Assembly: GCF_013112225.1 (NCBI RefSeq) | Contig: NZ_JABFHI010000001.1 | Span: 372,001 to 436,000 of the forward strand | Source: Vreelandella azerica | Lineage (GTDB): Bacteria > Pseudomonadota > Gammaproteobacteria > Pseudomonadales > Halomonadaceae | Direction: 5' to 3' | Length of the DNA stretch: 64,000 nt | Part shown: positions 43,024 to 51,546 of the stretch, piece after piece | How the letters are laid out: each line of letters begins with the position of its first letter | Numbering within the stretch: the first letter of the stretch is position 1 | The notes under the pieces: model-generated | Seen by the model: only the letters and a program-made list of their open reading frames with translations | Databases searched by the model: none | Told to the model about the DNA's origin: nothing | Program-made: the position numbers and the translations under genes

Positions 43024-43536
43024 ATGGCCAGCAGACCTGAACGTCAGCCAGGCATTGCTCACCCACGCCTGCCATTGCCGGAAGGCCCAGAAGACCTGCT
43101 AGCCTTTCAGCGCTGGCTGGAAGAGGCGATCCCTATGGTGGCTGCGCTGGGGATTCAAGCAATGAGCGAAGAGGAGGGCGCCCTGATATGGCAGCTAGCG
43201 CTCGCGCCCAGCCTGAACGATAAAGGCACCGGCTTTGGTGGCGCTCTGACCGCCCAGGCCACCCTGCAAGGCTGGTGCTGGGTGACACTCTTTTTGCGTC
43301 AGCAAGGCTTGCAGCGTGATGTGGTCGTCGCCGATGCCAGTCAGCGCTTTATCGCCCCGGTCACCGATAACTACCGGATGATATGTACGCCCGAGGAGCC
43401 TGCAGGTGCTCAGCGATTGGTCGACAAACTGCAAACCCGTGGGAAGGGCAGTATCACCCTCAAGCAGCAGCTTTTTTGTGGCGACACCCTCTGCTTTGAA
43501 GCAACAGGGCGCTACGTTGTGCTAGCCAACACCTGA
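43024..43536 (+). CDS. Thioesterase-fold protein (YiiD C-terminal domain family)
   Basis: A 170-residue protein with a hot-dog-fold pattern: ALAPSLNDKGTGFGGALTAQATLQGWCWV resembles (in shorter parts) the N-x-KGTAFGGS helix of the YiiD C-terminal/thioesterase family, followed by VVVADASQRFIAPV. The N-terminal 25 residues are unlike the family. Start at the ATG at 43024, immediately after the ydjA-like stop. The ligand is unknown. Confidence 0.7.
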   Translation: MASRPERQPGIAHPRLPLPEGPEDLLAFQRWLEEAIPMVAALGIQAMSEEEGALIWQLALAPSLNDKGTGFGGALTAQATLQGWCWVTLFLRQQGLQRDVVVADASQRFIAPVTDNYRMICTPEEPAGAQRLVDKLQTRGKGSITLKQQLFCGDTLCFEATGRYVVLANT

Positions 43537-43549
43537 AGCTGAAAAAGAG

Positions 43550-43578
43550 TTGCTATTTCACGACTTAGGGCATAGAAT
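43550..43578 (+). promoter_or_regulatory. Promoter of tRNA-Ser
   Basis: TTGCTA (43550-43555), 17-bp spacer, TAGAAT (43573-43578), then ATGCGCC, a GC-rich discriminator. Predicted start near 43,585, about 47 nt before the tRNA. Confidence 0.65.
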
Positions 43579-43631
43579 ATGCGCCGTTCTGTTGAGAAAG
43601 GCAACGCCTGAAACAGCCGAGCAAAAAACGC

Positions 43632-43718
43632 GGAGGGGTGTCCGAGTGGTCGAAGGAGCACGCCTGGAAAGTGTGTAAGTCGAAAGGCTTCGAGGGTTCG
43701 AATCCCTCCCCTCCGCCA
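43632..43718 (+). tRNA. tRNA-Ser(GGA)
   Basis: 87 nt with encoded CCA. Acceptor GGAGGGG/CCCCTCC, anticodon arm CACGC-CTGGAAA-GTGTG with anticodon GGA at 43666-43668, long variable arm (TAAGTCGAAAGGCTTC), T loop TTCGAAT. Own promoter and terminator. Confidence 0.97.
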
Positions 43719-43730
43719 AGAATTTAGATT

Positions 43731-43756
43731 AAGCCGCTGATTTCAGCGGCTTTTTT
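43731..43756 (+). terminator. Intrinsic terminator after tRNA-Ser
   Basis: AAGCCGCTGA pairs with TCAGCGGCTT, very short loop, followed by TTTTTT. Confidence 0.85.
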
Positions 43757-43803
43757 GTGCCTGCCACTTGGTCAACGTTGGATTTTCAGATCGACTACAT
43801 CGC

Positions 43804-45204
43804 TCAGAGGGCATTGGTCTGCGAAAACTCAGGGCTCCGATAAGGCAGCGTCACTTCGACACTTAAACCACCTGCTTCTCTGTTTCGCATGTCGAGCGTG
43901 CCGTGATGACGATGGATAATGCGTTCAACGATGGAGAGCCCCAAGCCGGCACCGCCGTTGTTACTACCTCGATAAAAGCGGGTCATGACCTGCTGACGCT
44001 TGTCGGGCGAGATGCCGGGGCCTTCATCAGCCACGGTGAGTGTAATGTGGCCCGTGTGTATGGCAAGGCTGACGGTAATCGTGCCGCAAACGGGGAGTGT
44101 TGTAGCGCGTTACTGACCAGGTTCTGCAATAGCGTTTCAATGGCACCGGGCTCAGCCGTTATCCACCAAGAGGCCCCAGGGTCTGCATCGAGTTGTAACG
44201 TTTGGCGGTATTGAGACGCCAGCGGCGCGAGCTTAGCGAGCGTTTCCTGCGCCTCGCGAAAAAGGTGTAACGGTTGAAAGACGATGCTGTCTTCATTGCC
44301 CGGCTCCAGGCGGGCGAGGGTGAGTAGTTGCGAGACCAGGCGGGTGCTGCGCAGGACCCCTGCTCGCATTTCCACCAGTGCCGCTTCCCTATCCTCCGGC
44401 GTGTTCTGTTGGTTCAATGCATTCTGTGCGTGCAAATCCATCACGGCCAAGGGGTGCGTAATTCATGCGCCGCATCAGCAATAAAGCGTTTTTCCCGCTG
44501 GCGAAGGCCGCGAATACGCTGCATTAGTCGGTTCAGCGCCGATACCATCGTGTCCAGCTCGCGTGGCAGTAGTGAGACGTCCAGAGGCTTTAAATCATCG
44601 GGGTTGCGATTGGCAATCTGCTCAGTGAGACGTAGCAGGGGAGCTAACCCCCACCCGATAGCGTACCAGAGCATCAGCGCTAAAATGGGCAAACCGATCA
44701 GGTCAGGTATCAACGAACGAAAGGCAAAGGTTTGAATGAGCTCGCCGCGTACATCACCCCGTTCAGCCACGACGATACGCCGACCGGGTTGCGTTGATAT
44801 CAAGCTGTATACCCGCCAATCATTGCCGTCGACCTGATGATCGCTATAGCCCGGTGTCTTCGCAAAGGGGTGGCTAGGCGCACTGGATGTGCGTAGTAGG
44901 AGCGTCTCCCCCTCCCAGAGCTGAAAGGCGAATTTACTTTCATATTGATGGCCAGGAATAGCGTCATTTTTGATGGCGGCGCGCTGCAATGCCTTTTCCA
45001 GGCGCTGAAGTAGTGCATCGTCATCGTCAATAGTGGGGGCGTCAATAGCCCCTCAAGCAAGCGGGCGTTTTGTGCCAGGTGCGCATCGTAAAGCTCTTCG
45101 ATCTCGTGCGTTGCGGACACATAGCTGATAATGCCGATCAGCATCATGCTGATGGTAAGGGTCAGCAACGTTACACTGAGCGTGCGGTGGCGGATGGAAC
45201 TCAT
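43804..45204 (-). CDS. QseC/PmrB-like sensor histidine kinase (three frameshifts)
   Basis: An approx. 467-codon sensor. N-terminal membrane segment (LTISMMLIGIISYVS), periplasmic domain, second membrane segment (LIGLPILALMLWYAIGW), HAMP, HisKA with the phospho-histidine in ADAAHELRTP, and a C-terminal ATPase domain with N box LVSNALQHSP, G1 DEGPGIS and G2 GLGLSIV. The frame breaks in three homopolymers: G5 45035-45039, G4 44451-44454, and G4 44092-44095; one base added at each restores TPPTIDDDDALLQRL, RTPLAVMDLHAQ and HSPVCGTITVSL. Coupled to the response regulator (ATGA overlap). Confidence 0.85.
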
Positions 45205-45881
45205 GGCGTTGAAGTCAGTGTCTCAGCGTCTAGCACGTAGCCGATGCCCCGTACCGTGCGAATGAGGCTAGAGAAAAACTTTTTGCGCAGGTGATGGATA
45301 TGCACCTCGATGGCATTGCTCTCAACCTCATCTTCCCAGCCGTAAACTAACTGAGTGAGCGTCTCTCTAGTAAAAACGCGTCCTGGGTGACTCATCATCT
45401 CGTATAAAAGCGTAAATTCGCGGCGGGATAGCGTTATCGCTTGTTCTTGGTAAGTAACATGCAGCGTGTCGGGAAAGAGCTCAATACCGCGACATGTTAA
45501 AACGCTGACGCCTTTCCCGGCACTACGTCGCAGCAAGGCACGCAGACGCGCCTTGAGTTCGGCCACCTCAAACGGCTTGATGAGATAATCATCGGCACCA
45601 GCGTCCAAGCCTGTGATGCGATCTTCGACGGCGTCGCGTGCGGTGAGTACAAGCACGGGGACGTGATTTTGGCGACGACGCGCTGCCAGCAACACGTCAA
45701 TACCGTCAACGCCGGGAAGCCCGAGATCCAGGATAACGGCATCCAGCGGCTCATGGTTCTCCAGGGTGGCTAACGCCTGATGGCCATCGCCTAAGTGATC
45801 CACCGTGTATCGCTCTGACTTCAACGCCAAGCGAATGCCAGATGCCAAGCTCACATCATCTTCTACGAGTAAGATTCGCAT
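45201..45881 (-). CDS. QseB/PmrA-like response regulator
   Basis: A 226-residue OmpR-family regulator. Receiver: acidic pair EDD, phospho-aspartate in VILDLGLPG, T in VLTARDA, and K in IKPFE. The C-terminal winged helix has LSRREFTLLYEMM, and VESNAIEVHIHHLRKKF followed by IRTVRGIGYVL, which fits QseB and PmrA best. It pairs with the kinase that follows. It overlaps the end of the upstream glycosyltransferase gene by 19 bp, so an envelope link is plausible. Confidence 0.9.
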   Translation of the reverse strand: MRILLVEDDVSLASGIRLALKSERYTVDHLGDGHQALATLENHEPLDAVILDLGLPGVDGIDVLLAARRRQNHVPVLVLTARDAVEDRITGLDAGADDYLIKPFEVAELKARLRALLRRSAGKGVSVLTCRGIELFPDTLHVTYQEQAITLSRREFTLLYEMMSHPGRVFTRETLTQLVYGWEDEVESNAIEVHIHHLRKKFFSSLIRTVRGIGYVLDAETLTSTP

Positions 45882-46989
45882 GGCGCAACACTATCTCCTG
45901 TAGCACAAGGCGATATGGGCACAGAGCACGTTGTTTGAGTGATCGTATCAACGACCTCTGCCGGGGTAGGCGATAACAATACCTGATCGGCATAACCCCG
46001 TGGGGCAAATTTTTGTGAACCAGCGGTGTTCAGCACCGCTGTTACGGGTACACCTAATGCGACAGCCATGTGCATCGGCCCTGTATCCGGCGTGATTAAA
46101 CGAGGCAGCTGTTCCAGGGTTGCAGCAAAGGTGCGTAGTGGCATGTTGGGGGCGATATGGCCATAGTGACCGACATGATGCTGAAGCGCTGACTGAAGGG
46201 CAGCTTCTTCTGGGCCGATGAGCAGAATGAAACGAATGCCGCGGGCATTGAGTGCACCGCATAGCGATTGCCAGAAGGCCAATGGTAGGCGTTTATTCAA
46301 GTGACCTCCCACAAAGACGCCAACATCAAAGGGGTCGCGAGATATCTGCTTAAGTTGTGCTTGTGCCTGTGCCTGTTCGGGCTCTGAGATTACAATCCAA
46401 GGCCGTGTTTCGCAGTCAAGCCCGAGAGAGTGCGCAATAGTGGCCGCCATGTCATAGGCATGCGTCTGGCCAGAGGGCAAGGTATAGACAGCATTATAGC
46501 TGCCTGCTAAACGCGCGTTAGCTCCCAAGGTGAATCGCGCGGCAGCGCCTTTCAAGCACAACCAGCCCGTCAACGATGTGTCGGCGACTTGAATGGCCAA
46601 ATCATAGCGGCGATGACGTAGCGTTCGCCACAGCGCAAGCAGTTTCCATGGGCGAACCAGCATGTCGCGGCTAAGCGCATGGCAGTGCGCTAACGGCATC
46701 CCTTTAAATAGCGATGCAGTCGTATCGGTGGCTAAATAATCGACCTCAATATCAGGACGCGCCCGCGCAAAGGCGTCAATTAGCCGCGCGCTGATCAGGG
46801 CATTCCCAATGCGGAAATTGGGACGAACCAACAACACACGCTTAACACCATCTAAGGTAGCTGGAGATGCTTGGTTGGGGGCAGAGGAGCTGGCGAGCCG
46901 GAGATAGAGCCAGGCTTTAGCATTTTTTCCAGCGTTTTGCCCAGGCGGCGCATGGCGCTGTTACGTCGTAAGTGGGTAAGTAACGTCAT
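45863..46989 (-). CDS. Glycosyltransferase family 9 (heptosyltransferase-like), probably frameshifted near the start
   Basis: A WaaF/WaaC-like family 9 glycosyltransferase. LLVRPNFRIGNALISARLIDAF matches (in parts) the family opening LL-R-D-IGD-L; near the C-terminus are the PLAFWQSLC helix and TPDTGPMHMAVALGVPVTAV, which holds the nucleotide-sugar motif. Upstream codons in the shifted frame read sensibly (AWLYLRLASSSAPNQA), and an ATG at 46989 fits if one base is missing at the T6 run 46923-46928 or at 46916-46918. Acceptor unknown; an LPS or surface glycan role is inferred from the family. Confidence 0.8.
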
Positions 46990-47051
46990 AAAAGGGCCAC
47001 TCGTGCAACATTAAGGAGTGACCACTATCACGGTATTGTCTTAACAAAATC

Positions 47052-47561
47052 TTAAGACTGAGCATCATGATGGTTAGAGGTGTGACGACGGCGATACCCA
47101 TGCAGCATGCCAGTAATAAGATTATCACGCTGCTTGATGCTTTCTAACACTGCACCAAACACATGCAACGGCACGAGAAAAAGGATTGCATTGGCCATGA
47201 ATTCGTGAGTTTCTTCAACCCAACCCACGCCCCAGAAGCGGTCCGTTTCCTCCATCATGTAGCCAGTCAGGCCCAGACCAAGCAGCAACCCAAGCAATAC
47301 CAGCATCATGACTGCGCCCAGTGGTGTATGGGTAATACCGGCTTGCTCAGGTGTGTTATTACAACCACGCAACGCCTGTTTCAGGCGGCTCAGCGTGGGC
47401 CAGAAACTTTTCCAACGAGCACTCCAAGGGCCGATAAATCCCCAGCAGATACGTATGACGATCAGTGCCACCAGCGCATAACCGAACCACTGATGAATAT
47501 AGCCGCCTTCCTCGGTCAACCACAGGTTAGCGGCAACGCCGATGACCAGCGCCCAGTGCAC
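47052..47561 (-). CDS. Cytochrome b561 family protein, N-terminus apparently cut by the sseA repeat
   Basis: A small di-haem b561-type membrane protein: HWALVIGVAANLWLTEEGG (first haem helix), YIHQWFGYALVALIVIRICWGFIG, a GAVMMLVLLGLLLGLGLTGY helix and VEETHEFMANAILFLVPLHVFG. Four membrane helices with paired histidines. Homology begins with codons for LVRLVHW at about 47,572, but a TGA precedes them and the 5' side is the 47,581-47,804 repeat, so the usual first 10 or so residues are missing. A GTG at 47561 could serve as start. It may still fold, but I would not assume it is functional. Confidence 0.75.
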   Translation of the reverse strand: MHWALVIGVAANLWLTEEGGYIHQWFGYALVALIVIRICWGFIGPWSARWKSFWPTLSRLKQALRGCNNTPEQAGITHTPLGAVMMLVLLGLLLGLGLTGYMMEETDRFWGVGWVEETHEFMANAILFLVPLHVFGAVLESIKQRDNLITGMLHGYRRRHTSNHHDAQS

Positions 47562-47580
47562 CAGCCTGACTAATCAGAAC

Positions 47581-47804
47581 CACGTTGTGGCTCTGGCGGT
47601 GAAGACATTCCCAAGGCGTTTCAGTACGTTTACTCGACAAGACGCTCGTGGTTAAAGAAAGTAGCATCGCTTGCCACTGATGCGTATCTAAACCGTCCGT
47701 ATGCATTTACAACTCTGACCGGAGAACACCATGTCTTCACCCCTTGTGATTACCCAATGGCTACAGGAAAACCTGGATAACCCACGGTTGGTGCTGATTG
47801 ACGC
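47581..47804 (+). repeat. Direct repeat copy A (sseA upstream region and first 25 codons)
   Basis: 224 bp, identical to 48681-48904 except at 8 positions counted by eye (47639, 47645, 47666, 47677, 47696, 47750, 47752, 47763 or close). Offset exactly 1100 bp. The repeat includes about 150 bp upstream of sseA and its first 25 codons. Its left boundary truncates the b561 gene. Confidence 0.93.
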
Positions 47805-47862
47805 CTCCGGCCTCAGGTTAGGCACTTCTGAGTTGTGTTGCTGTTATCCCAGAGCGTGGTGA
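47731..47862 (+). pseudogene. Truncated sseA 5' copy
   Basis: Starts ATG TCT TCA as in sseA and matches it through V-L-I-D-A (codon 25, with changes T7I and A8T relative to sseA), then runs into unrelated codons and stops at 47862. It keeps the same upstream region and ribosome binding site (GGAGAACACC), so it may still be transcribed and translated as a 43-residue peptide. It lacks the entire catalytic part. Confidence 0.85.
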
Positions 47863-47874
47863 GGCGGCATCCTA

Positions 47875-48192
47875 TCAAGCCGTAGTGCTATCGAAAGGCC
47901 CCTTATTGATAGCTGATAGGGCCGTGTTTGTGTCCAGAATTGCTGCGCTGATGCCGGTTATTCCCATTGCTTCCAACCGTGCAGTATGCATTTTGCAATA
48001 GGCTTTGGCATTGGTGCGAGTGTCGAACAGATAGATACCACCTGCCAGTTTCTGGTCTGCATTCTCTGTCCAGATTTTCCAGATAAAGCCTGGTTCCTGG
48101 TTGATACTTTCGGCCAGCGCGGCCATGGCGTTGGCCATCTCGTCACCGAAAGGACCATCAAAGGGAAAGTGAACCTGTAATATGACGGACAT
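47875..48192 (-). CDS. ydhR: YdhR-like putative mono-oxygenase
   Basis: A 105-residue ferredoxin-like alpha/beta-barrel protein resembling E. coli YdhR: VILQVHFPFDGPFGDEMA, LAESINQEPGFIWKIWTE, GGIYLFDTRTNAKAY and HTARLEAMGI follow that protein closely. YdhR proteins are proposed mono-oxygenases acting on aromatic compounds; the role is not proven. It lies inside the 1100-bp duplicated interval. A fair ribosome binding site (AGGAGA) precedes the ATG. Confidence 0.85.
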   Translation of the reverse strand: MSVILQVHFPFDGPFGDEMANAMAALAESINQEPGFIWKIWTENADQKLAGGIYLFDTRTNAKAYCKMHTARLEAMGITGISAAILDTNTALSAINKGPFDSTTA

Positions 48193-48353
48193 ATTGTCTC
48201 CTGTAGAAATGATCAGCGGTCAAGAACGAACGTTTTTACCGTGAATTTAAGTGAGCCCTCTGACATGCTGTGGACAGGGTTGTTGACACTCGAGCCGGTA
48301 AAGCTACTCGTACTTATGCCTTGTCCGCCGATTTTGTATATATTATCAGTATA

Positions 48354-48675
48354 GGAAACGCTGAACAATTCGTCGCTGAGCAGCTGATACGCTCAGCGCA
48401 GCAAGTTCGAGCTCAGCGGTCGATTTCTGACCACCTCAGGTAGTCTATTTTCCCTGGCAGCCGGCTTATCCGGCTACCAGGCCAGATTCAAGACGGACTG
48501 GCCCCGTCAACTCGACCTTTACACCGCTTAGCCAGCACCAGATTAGCCAGACTGAATAAGCTGAACAGTTGTGCCTGGTTCTTGGCCAGCCCCTTTTAGC
48601 GCACCTTCCGGTAGCCGAAGAGGTTCTTGATGACATGAAACGGATGCTCAACCTTGGCACGGATGTTGGCTATTC
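48354..48675 (-). pseudogene. IS5-family transposase 3' relic
   Basis: On the minus strand from about 48,675: IRAKVEHPFHVIKNLFGYRKVR, then an in-frame TAA, KGLAKNQAQLFSLFSLANLVLAKR (shown in pieces), ending at 48488. The KVEHPF-VIK-FGY-K-R-GLAKN pattern is the C-terminal end of IS5-group transposases; the DDE residues upstream are gone. GGAAACGCTGAACAATTC near 48,354 may be the remaining terminal inverted repeat. The relic ends at copy B of the sseA repeat. Confidence 0.75.
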
Positions 48676-48680
48676 GGAAT

Positions 48681-48904
48681 CACGTTGTGGCTCTGGCGGT
48701 GAAGACATTCCCAAGGCGTTTCAGTACGCTTACTGGACAAGACGCTCGTGGTTAAAGAAAGTAGCGTCGCTTGCCGCTGATGCGTATCTAAACCGACCGT
48801 ATGCATTTACAACTCTGACCGGAGAACACCATGTCTTCACCCCTTGTGACTGCCCAATGGCTGCAGGAAAACCTGGATAACCCACGGTTGGTGCTGATTG
48901 ACGC
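48681..48904 (+). repeat. Direct repeat copy B (at functional sseA)
   Basis: Partner of 47581-47804; 216 of 224 positions identical by eye count. Copy B leads into the complete sseA gene and so is presumably the original. Confidence 0.93.
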
Positions 48905-49679
48905 GAGCATGGCGAAGGTTATTGGTAAAGAGCCGATTGTTTATGATCAACCGGTGTGGATACCGGGCAGCTACCAGATTGACCTGGAGGGCAGGCTCTG
49001 CGACACGCAATCTCCCCAGACGCACGCCTTTCCTACTGAAAAACAGGTTACTGAGGAGGCGCACAGGCTGGGCATTACGGCTGAGAGTCTGGTGGTGGTC
49101 TATGACAATCAGGGCATTTATTCAGCGCCTCGAGCCTGGTGGGTTTTTCGGGCGATGGGTGTCAAACACGTTTTTGTGCTGGATGGCGGCCTGCCGCAGT
49201 GGCTGGCCGAAGGGCGAGAGGGGGTGTCTGCGCCAGTTGCCAATGCGGCAACATCCGGCAGCTTTGTGGCTAATCTTGATCATAACCGGGTTCAGGGTTC
49301 AGCCTATGTTTTAGATCATCTGGAGGATGATCAGGTAACGGTCATTGATGCCCGATCCCGTGAGCGTTTTCTGGGTCAGGTGCCAGAACCACGCCCAGGT
49401 GTGCGCGGCGGCCATATTCCCCATTCCTGCAATCTCCCCTTTGCTGAGGTGCTGGAGGGTTACCGTTTCAAGCCTGCCAGCGAACTCAAGGCAATCTTTA
49501 CTCAGCTTGCTCCAACCTTGCAATCCGGCAATGGGCAGCAGATGGTGTTTTCCTGTGGTTCAGGTATCACCGCCTGCATTATTTTGCTGGCCGCTGAGCT
49601 GGCTGGGTATGATCATCTGTCACTGTATGACGGTTCCTGGTCAGAGTGGGGCAGAGATGTTTCGCTGCCAGTGGCTTAG
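48831..49679 (+). CDS. sseA: 3-Mercaptopyruvate sulfurtransferase SseA
   Basis: A two-domain rhodanese family enzyme of 282 residues. The inactive N-terminal rhodanese domain carries LVLIDAS and GSYQIDLEG; the C-terminal one has VIDARSRERFLG and the active loop C-G-S-G-I-T with Cys242. That loop sequence marks mercaptopyruvate rather than thiosulfate specificity. It transfers sulfur from 3-mercaptopyruvate to acceptors such as cyanide or thioredoxin. GGAG precedes the ATG. The promoter and first 25 codons are duplicated 1100 bp upstream. Converges with the EAL-GGDEF gene, 22 bp apart. Confidence 0.93.
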   Translation: MSSPLVTAQWLQENLDNPRLVLIDASMAKVIGKEPIVYDQPVWIPGSYQIDLEGRLCDTQSPQTHAFPTEKQVTEEAHRLGITAESLVVVYDNQGIYSAPRAWWVFRAMGVKHVFVLDGGLPQWLAEGREGVSAPVANAATSGSFVANLDHNRVQGSAYVLDHLEDDQVTVIDARSRERFLGQVPEPRPGVRGGHIPHSCNLPFAEVLEGYRFKPASELKAIFTQLAPTLQSGNGQQMVFSCGSGITACIILLAAELAGYDHLSLYDGSWSEWGRDVSLPVA

Positions 49680-49701
49680 TGCTGCGGCTGCCGCTCAACC
49701 C

Positions 49702-51435
49702 TTATGTACGCCGGTCAACAAACAGACTGTTACCTGCCACTTTTTTGGCCTGATGCTTGAGCGCAGATAGCTCACTGGCGATATCCAATGCTTTAAAGCC
49801 GCTGCTCGGCGGAACCGGTTTGACCGCCACTGACACACTGAAGAAAGGAAAGAAGGTGGCGTTGCCTTGGCGATTCTCGACGTGGATGCCGCCTTGTGCG
49901 CGGTCACTTTCTTCATAAAAACCCGGTGCCATCGTTTCAACATGCTGCAGGATTTGCTGGATAACGCTTTCCCAATGCGCCAGGGGCAGCAACAGCATGA
50001 AGTCATCCCCGCCTATATGGCCGGTAAAACCGCCGACGCTTTCCACCTGAGACTGAAGCAGTCGTGCGATTGAGATGATGACGTGGTCGCCTCGGGCATA
50101 GCCATAGGCATCATTGAAAGCTTTGAAATTATCCAGATCGACGTAAGCGGCAGCAAAACCTGTGCTGGCTGCCAGATGATCACTCAACGTTTCATTGATA
50201 AGAATATTGCCGGGCAGGCCGGTTAAAGGGTTGGCATGACGCGCCTGGCGCACCTGAATGGCCGTGATTTCGCGTAGCAGGTCAACAATATTCCCCATCC
50301 CCTGGTAATCGCCCTTGCTATCCACAATCACGAAGTCTTCCTGTTCAATGTCGTGGCTGTCCGTCAGGCGCTGGCTGAGGGTTTCCAGCAACATGTCTGT
50401 CTCTGCGCTCAACATCCGCGTATCCGCCACCTGCATCACCGGGGTTTTTGCATACAGCGAATGGCTGTAGGGGTTAGTAAACAGGGCTAAAAACTGGTTG
50501 CGGCGCAGAACCCCCAGAGGCTTGCCGTCATTGACCACAGCGACACAACGCAGCTCCGGATGGTTGCGAAAACGCTCGGCCAGCTGTGGGATAGAAGCTT
50601 CTGGCGAGACTGGCTCTACTTGTCTGCACAGGGTGCCCGCGCTGCGCCCAGGGTTATGGCTGATATCTGCCGTTCCCGGCAATGGCATAGTCAAACGCTC
50701 AATGGGTGTGGCGCTGGGGCGAGCAAAATAAAACCCTTGAAGAAGCGACAGGCCACGATCAAGTTCCCACAGGCAGAGGTGTTCTGCCGCTGTTTCAACG
50801 CCCTCTGCAATCAATTTACAGTTCAGGCTGCGGGCGACTCCCAGGATGGAACCAAGAAATTCACGCTTGGCGGAATCACGGTCAATGCCGGAAATGAAAT
50901 GCCGATCAAGCTTGACGAAATCTGGGCGTAGCTCTGACCAGTGGCGCAAGCTGGAATGCCCGGCTCCCAGATCATCCAGCGCGACCTGAAAGCCCATATC
51001 ACGATAATGATCGACTGCCTGACGCATCAGGTCATAGTCATGAATAGGCACATGTTCGGTCAATTCAATGACCACCTGCTCAGCCGGGATACCGGCTTCG
51101 CGGATAAATCCAAGCGTCAGGCCCTCTTCAAAATCACGTTCAATAATGGTCAAGGGCATGACGTTGAGAAACAGCATGCCCGGTAAGGCAAGCTCGGCAT
51201 AACGCTGAATGGCCAGGCGTCGACACAGCAGATCAAGCTCGACCAGCTTGCCTGTCCCGGTGGCCACCTCAAAAAGCCGCAGGGGTGAGTGCAGAGGAGA
51301 GTCAGCAGGACCACGCACCAGGGCTTCATACCCAAAGATACAAGGCCCACTGGCATCGACAATCGGCTGGAAAACAATCTCAAGTAGTTCCTTGTTGATA
51401 ATGCGTTCCAACCATTGTGCTTCATGCGCTGTCAT
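49702..51435 (-). CDS. EAL-CBS-GGDEF cyclic-di-GMP signalling protein
   Basis: 577 residues. The N-terminal EAL domain has FGYEALVRGP, the metal site ELTEHVP, DDLGAG and KLDRHF, all of which look catalytically complete. A CBS pair follows (about residues 265-390: VAVVNDGKPLGVLRRNQF and DFVIVDSKGDYQGMG). The C-terminal GGDEF domain has LTGLPGN, AAYVDLDNFKAFNDAYGYARGD (in parts) and the active loop as GGDDF rather than GGDEF. The likely net activity is c-di-GMP hydrolysis, with the CBS domains sensing a nucleotide; that is inference. Downstream of, and in the same direction as, the MCP gene. Confidence 0.88.
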   Translation of the reverse strand: MTAHEAQWLERIINKELLEIVFQPIVDASGPCIFGYEALVRGPADSPLHSPLRLFEVATGTGKLVELDLLCRRLAIQRYAELALPGMLFLNVMPLTIIERDFEEGLTLGFIREAGIPAEQVVIELTEHVPIHDYDLMRQAVDHYRDMGFQVALDDLGAGHSSLRHWSELRPDFVKLDRHFISGIDRDSAKREFLGSILGVARSLNCKLIAEGVETAAEHLCLWELDRGLSLLQGFYFARPSATPIERLTMPLPGTADISHNPGRSAGTLCRQVEPVSPEASIPQLAERFRNHPELRCVAVVNDGKPLGVLRRNQFLALFTNPYSHSLYAKTPVMQVADTRMLSAETDMLLETLSQRLTDSHDIEQEDFVIVDSKGDYQGMGNIVDLLREITAIQVRQARHANPLTGLPGNILINETLSDHLAASTGFAAAYVDLDNFKAFNDAYGYARGDHVIISIARLLQSQVESVGGFTGHIGGDDFMLLLPLAHWESVIQQILQHVETMAPGFYEESDRAQGGIHVENRQGNATFFPFFSVSVAVKPVPPSSGFKALDIASELSALKHQAKKVAGNSLFVDRRT

Positions 51436-51546
51436 GCTGGTACCTGCCCCCGCTTAACCTAAAGTGACAATCATGCGGCATAGGTGTGACGGTAAAATGA
51501 CAGGCTCCATCCCAGAGCTTGGCTATCTTTTTGATTGTCAATGTGA

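Noticed and set aside
48569..48880. A 103-codon open frame upstream of sseA
   Set aside because: It crosses the IS5 relic, the repeat boundary and the sseA start; differences between the repeat copies do not favour synonymous changes.
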